Positions 42,709 through 45,437 of a DNA stretch of 45,437 bases are shown here, one piece after another; within the stretch, counting starts at the first letter, position 1; each line of letters begins with the position of its first letter. Source of the stretch: Occallatibacter sp. (lineage in GTDB: Bacteria; Acidobacteriota; Terriglobia; Terriglobales; Acidobacteriaceae); NCBI GenBank assembly GCA_031296305.1, contig JARLFZ010000021.1:1-45437 (forward strand), given 5' to 3'. The position numbers and the translations under genes were made by a program. Below the pieces are notes generated by a model. The model was not told where the DNA came from and did no database searches. It saw only the letters and a program-made list of their open reading frames with translations.

Positions 42709-45437
42709 ATGCACACTTTTCATCTACCCCTGTGGGCCGCCGTGGCCGCGCTTTCGCTGGGCGCCGTCTCCTCCGCATCGCAACAAACCATTGCTTCGCA
42801 AGCTGCGTCGCCGTCAATTTCAGGGCCAGACACCCCTGCTGCAGTTGCCGCAGACGTAGATGCCAGCGTCGCCTCCTACCGCAAAATCATTGTGCTCATG
42901 GACGACTCTGCGGCTCTCGACGAGGGAAATCTCCAGCGCGTGCGCACCGCCGCCTGGATTCTTTTTGAGCGGAATCGCGACCGCCTCGATCAGTTGGAAG
43001 AAAGCCTTCGCGCGGACGCTGCCGGAAATAGCTCCCCGCTCGCCACCGCTTTTCTTGATCGGCTGGAAAACGACGCCGAATTTCGCGATGCCGACAAGCT
43101 TGTCTTCCGCGATCTCCTCGACGACCTGGCCGCGATCCCTGCGGCGCAGATCCCCAGCGCTTCGCTGCGTCAACGCATCGGCGACGACGCGGCGGCTCTC
43201 GAGAAGATCCAGGCTCTCTATCAGGCCGAGATTTCACAGATCTTCTCAGGGCTTCAGACCCGCGGCATGGCGGTGCACCGCGAAGCCTGGGATCACTACA
43301 TCACATTTCTCAAGTCGAAATACAAGCGTGAAGCGATTCTCAAAGAGAGCAACTCCGAGCTTCCTCCCGCGGAGTCGCGCGGCGGCGCAGCAGCCCGCAG
43401 CAAGTTGGAGATTTCGGGATTGGAGCTTCCCAGGAAGACCGTGGCTCTCACCTTTGACGACGGTCCCCATCCGCGCTACACCGATCAAGTGCTTGCCATC
43501 CTCAAGAAGTACGACCTGCACGCAGTCTTCTTTGAGGTCGGCAAGAACCTGGGAACAGTCAACGGTAACAACGAAGTGAAGCTCGGCTTTTCTTCCGCCG
43601 TCAGCTACCGCATTCTCGCATCGGGCTCGTTCCTCGGCAATCACACCTACAGCCATCCCGTTCTGCCCAAGCTGGACGCGGCCGATCAGTCGCGGGAGAT
43701 CGATTCCACCAGCCTGCTCCTCACCAGCATTCTCAAATCGCCACCGGTTCTGTTTAGGCCGCCTTACGGCGCGGCGAATGCAGACATTCTCTCCGAAGTG
43801 CAATCGGACAAAATGAAAACGGTCATTTGGAATGTAGATTCTGAAGACTGGGCCGATCCGGTGCCGAACTCAGTAGCGCAAAGAGTAATTACCGACGTCG
43901 AAAAGCAGCAGCGCGGAATTATTCTCTTCCACGACATTCACAAAGTTGCTCTCGACGCCCTTCCGGTTGTGATTGAGACGCTGGAAGCCGATGGATATAC
44001 CTTCGTCACGTGGAATGGCACGGCCTTTGGCGCGCCCGAAACGCGCGGCCAACAGCCGGAGGCGGCTGCCCCTCCGCCCGCGGTCGAGCCCTATCGCGAG
44101 AGCTGGGCAGCGATCGTCGGCATCGATGACTACGTCAACTGGCAGAAGCTGCAATATGCGGTGCACGATGCACTGGGCGTGAAAGACACGCTCATTCAGA
44201 AGTACGGCTTCAAGCCGGATCACGTGTTCACTCTTCTGGATGGACAGGCCACGCGGCAGAACATTCTCTCGCTGCTTGGCGACAAGCTGGGCGGCGCAAC
44301 GGTGCAGCACGAAGATCGCGTCTTCGTCTTTTTTGCCGGCCATGGCGCCACGCGCAAGCTCGCCTCGGGAAGGGAACTGGGCTACATCGTGCCGGTCGAT
44401 GCGGACCTCGCAGACCTCGAGGGCAGCGCCATCTCCATGACAAACTTTCAGGACATCTCAGAGGCCATCCCCGCCAAGCACGTGCTGTTCGTCATGGATT
44501 CCTGCTACAGCGGCCTGGCGCTCACCCGCGGCGGCATGCCGGCGTTCTCGCAGAATTACCTTAACGAGATCTCGCGCCGCGAAGCCCGCCAGATGTTTAC
44601 CGCCGGCGGAGCCGACCAGCAGGTTGCCGACAACGGACCCAACGGGCACTCCGTCTTCACCTGGACGATGCTACAGGGCCTCGATGGTCGCGCCGATTTG
44701 AATGGCGATGGCGTCATCACGGCCACGGAGCTGGCTGCCTATGTGGCTCCTGCCGTCTCAGCGCTCTCCCATCAAACTCCAGCATTCGGCAATCTGCCCG
44801 GCACTGAAGGCGGCGACTTCATCTTCAGCCTCAAGCACGATACCGAATTCCTCAACGAAGATTCGGCGCAGCTCGACGATCAAGCCATCAAAGTCAACGC
44901 CGAACTCGACACGCTCCGCAAGCAGATGCGCGAAGAAGAGCGCGCCAACCAGGAGCTGCGCAAGCAACTGGCAACTGCTGAAGCCAGGTTGAAGCAGGAC
45001 ACGCAGACTACAGGTGCAGGCCCGGCCCATTCCACGACGCCAGCGCTGGGCAGCTCCTCCGCATCCACCTCGGCCAGCGCTTCGCCTCCTCCGGCCTCGC
45101 CAACGTCGAACTCCACCGCTCCCGAACCGCCAAAGTCGGACACTGCCAAATCGCCCTCCGAGATTGCCGCCGCCGCCAACGACGAAGGCATGCGACTCTA
45201 CCAGGAAAAGCACTATCAGGATGCGGCCATCAAATTCATGCAGGCGTCCAATCTACAGCCAAACATGGCGCTCTATGCCAACAATGCCGGCTTTGCGTTC
45301 TTCCGCATGAGCCAGTACGATGATGCCGTGAAATGGTTCAAGCAGACCATCACACTCGATCCCAAACGTGCCGTTGCCTGGCTGAATTTGGGTGATGTTT
45401 ACGTCCATCTCAAGAACAATGCAGAAGCTCGCGACGC
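42709..45437 (+). CDS. Exported polysaccharide deacetylase / caspase-like / TPR fusion, partial
   Basis: Open to the window edge; 909 residues visible. Signal peptide (PLWAAVAALSLGAVSSAS), then a helical region (about 50-235). The NodB deacetylase has every motif: TFDDGP (248-253), HTYSH (312-316, metal His pair), RPPYG (350-354), DSEDW (377-381) and LFHD (406-409). A caspase-like (C14) domain starts at WAAIVGIDDY (466), with catalytic His545 in FFAGHG and Cys599 in MDSCYSG. DLNGDGVITATE (from 663) is EF-hand-like. A coiled coil (about 723-763), a Ser/Pro-rich linker and TPRs (from about 822) follow. It should act outside the cytoplasmic membrane. The start is ATG 42709; RBS weak. Confidence 0.9.
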   Translation, partial: MHTFHLPLWAAVAALSLGAVSSASQQTIASQAASPSISGPDTPAAVAADVDASVASYRKIIVLMDDSAALDEGNLQRVRTAAWILFERNRDRLDQLEESLRADAAGNSSPLATAFLDRLENDAEFRDADKLVFRDLLDDLAAIPAAQIPSASLRQRIGDDAAALEKIQALYQAEISQIFSGLQTRGMAVHREAWDHYITFLKSKYKREAILKESNSELPPAESRGGAAARSKLEISGLELPRKTVALTFDDGPHPRYTDQVLAILKKYDLHAVFFEVGKNLGTVNGNNEVKLGFSSAVSYRILASGSFLGNHTYSHPVLPKLDAADQSREIDSTSLLLTSILKSPPVLFRPPYGAANADILSEVQSDKMKTVIWNVDSEDWADPVPNSVAQRVITDVEKQQRGIILFHDIHKVALDALPVVIETLEADGYTFVTWNGTAFGAPETRGQQPEAAAPPPAVEPYRESWAAIVGIDDYVNWQKLQYAVHDALGVKDTLIQKYGFKPDHVFTLLDGQATRQNILSLLGDKLGGATVQHEDRVFVFFAGHGATRKLASGRELGYIVPVDADLADLEGSAISMTNFQDISEAIPAKHVLFVMDSCYSGLALTRGGMPAFSQNYLNEISRREARQMFTAGGADQQVADNGPNGHSVFTWTMLQGLDGRADLNGDGVITATELAAYVAPAVSALSHQTPAFGNLPGTEGGDFIFSLKHDTEFLNEDSAQLDDQAIKVNAELDTLRKQMREEERANQELRKQLATAEARLKQDTQTTGAGPAHSTTPALGSSSASTSASASPPPASPTSNSTAPEPPKSDTAKSPSEIAAAANDEGMRLYQEKHYQDAAIKFMQASNLQPNMALYANNAGFAFFRMSQYDDAVKWFKQTITLDPKRAVAWLNLGDVYVHLKNNAEARD

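Overview
The window looks like ordinary chromosome of an Acidobacteriota bacterium, most likely in or near Terriglobia/Acidobacteriaceae. This is inferred from moderately high GC, gene content and small dispersed hairpin repeats of a type I associate with that phylum; no rRNA or marker phylogeny is available. No rRNA, tRNA, CRISPR array, integrase, transposase or phage gene was seen.

Layout. 1-9.2 kb: 3' end of thiE, an APC amino-acid permease, a bacilliredoxin, murB, a small membrane protein, a molybdate ABC transporter (modA-modB-modC, minus strand), and thrC-thrB. 9.2-13 kb: a structured intergenic region, trxA, an Hsp15-like S4 protein, two paralogous receiver-only response regulators, a zinc-ribbon membrane protein and a small hypothetical. 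13-22 kb: uvrC (with an unusual low-complexity insert), an OmpA-like lipoprotein, pyrE, a secreted hypothetical, and a CPBP-family membrane protease overlapping uvrA. 22-28 kb: an STN-like secreted protein, a secreted hypothetical, threonine aldolase, a relic of a second threonine aldolase gene, a secreted hypothetical and an SGNH hydrolase. 28-35.4 kb, all minus: porin, APC permease, PP2C phosphatase, Ser/Thr kinase and glutamine synthetase, which may form an uptake, signalling and nitrogen-assimilation neighbourhood. 35.9-41.4 kb: KdpD/KdpE-like two-component pair, apt, acylphosphatase, an ICMT-like methyltransferase with a MarR regulator and a strong palindromic operator, and pabA/trpG. 41.4-45.4 kb: a secreted FecR-like protein and, running off the end, a large exported protein.

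The most unusual gene is that last one, from 42709. It joins a signal peptide, a helical region, a complete NodB polysaccharide deacetylase domain, a caspase-like domain with its His and Cys, an EF-hand-like loop, a coiled coil and TPRs in one chain.

The second theme is small repeats. A two-hairpin repeat occurs eight times. One copy carries a nested 40-bp hairpin element flanked by a 5-bp target duplication, and another serves as the glnA terminator. Two copies of a different hairpin element have non-identical outer inverted arms that overlap the stop codon of the preceding gene. An 8-bp tandem repeat lies between genes and also inside the uvrC reading frame.
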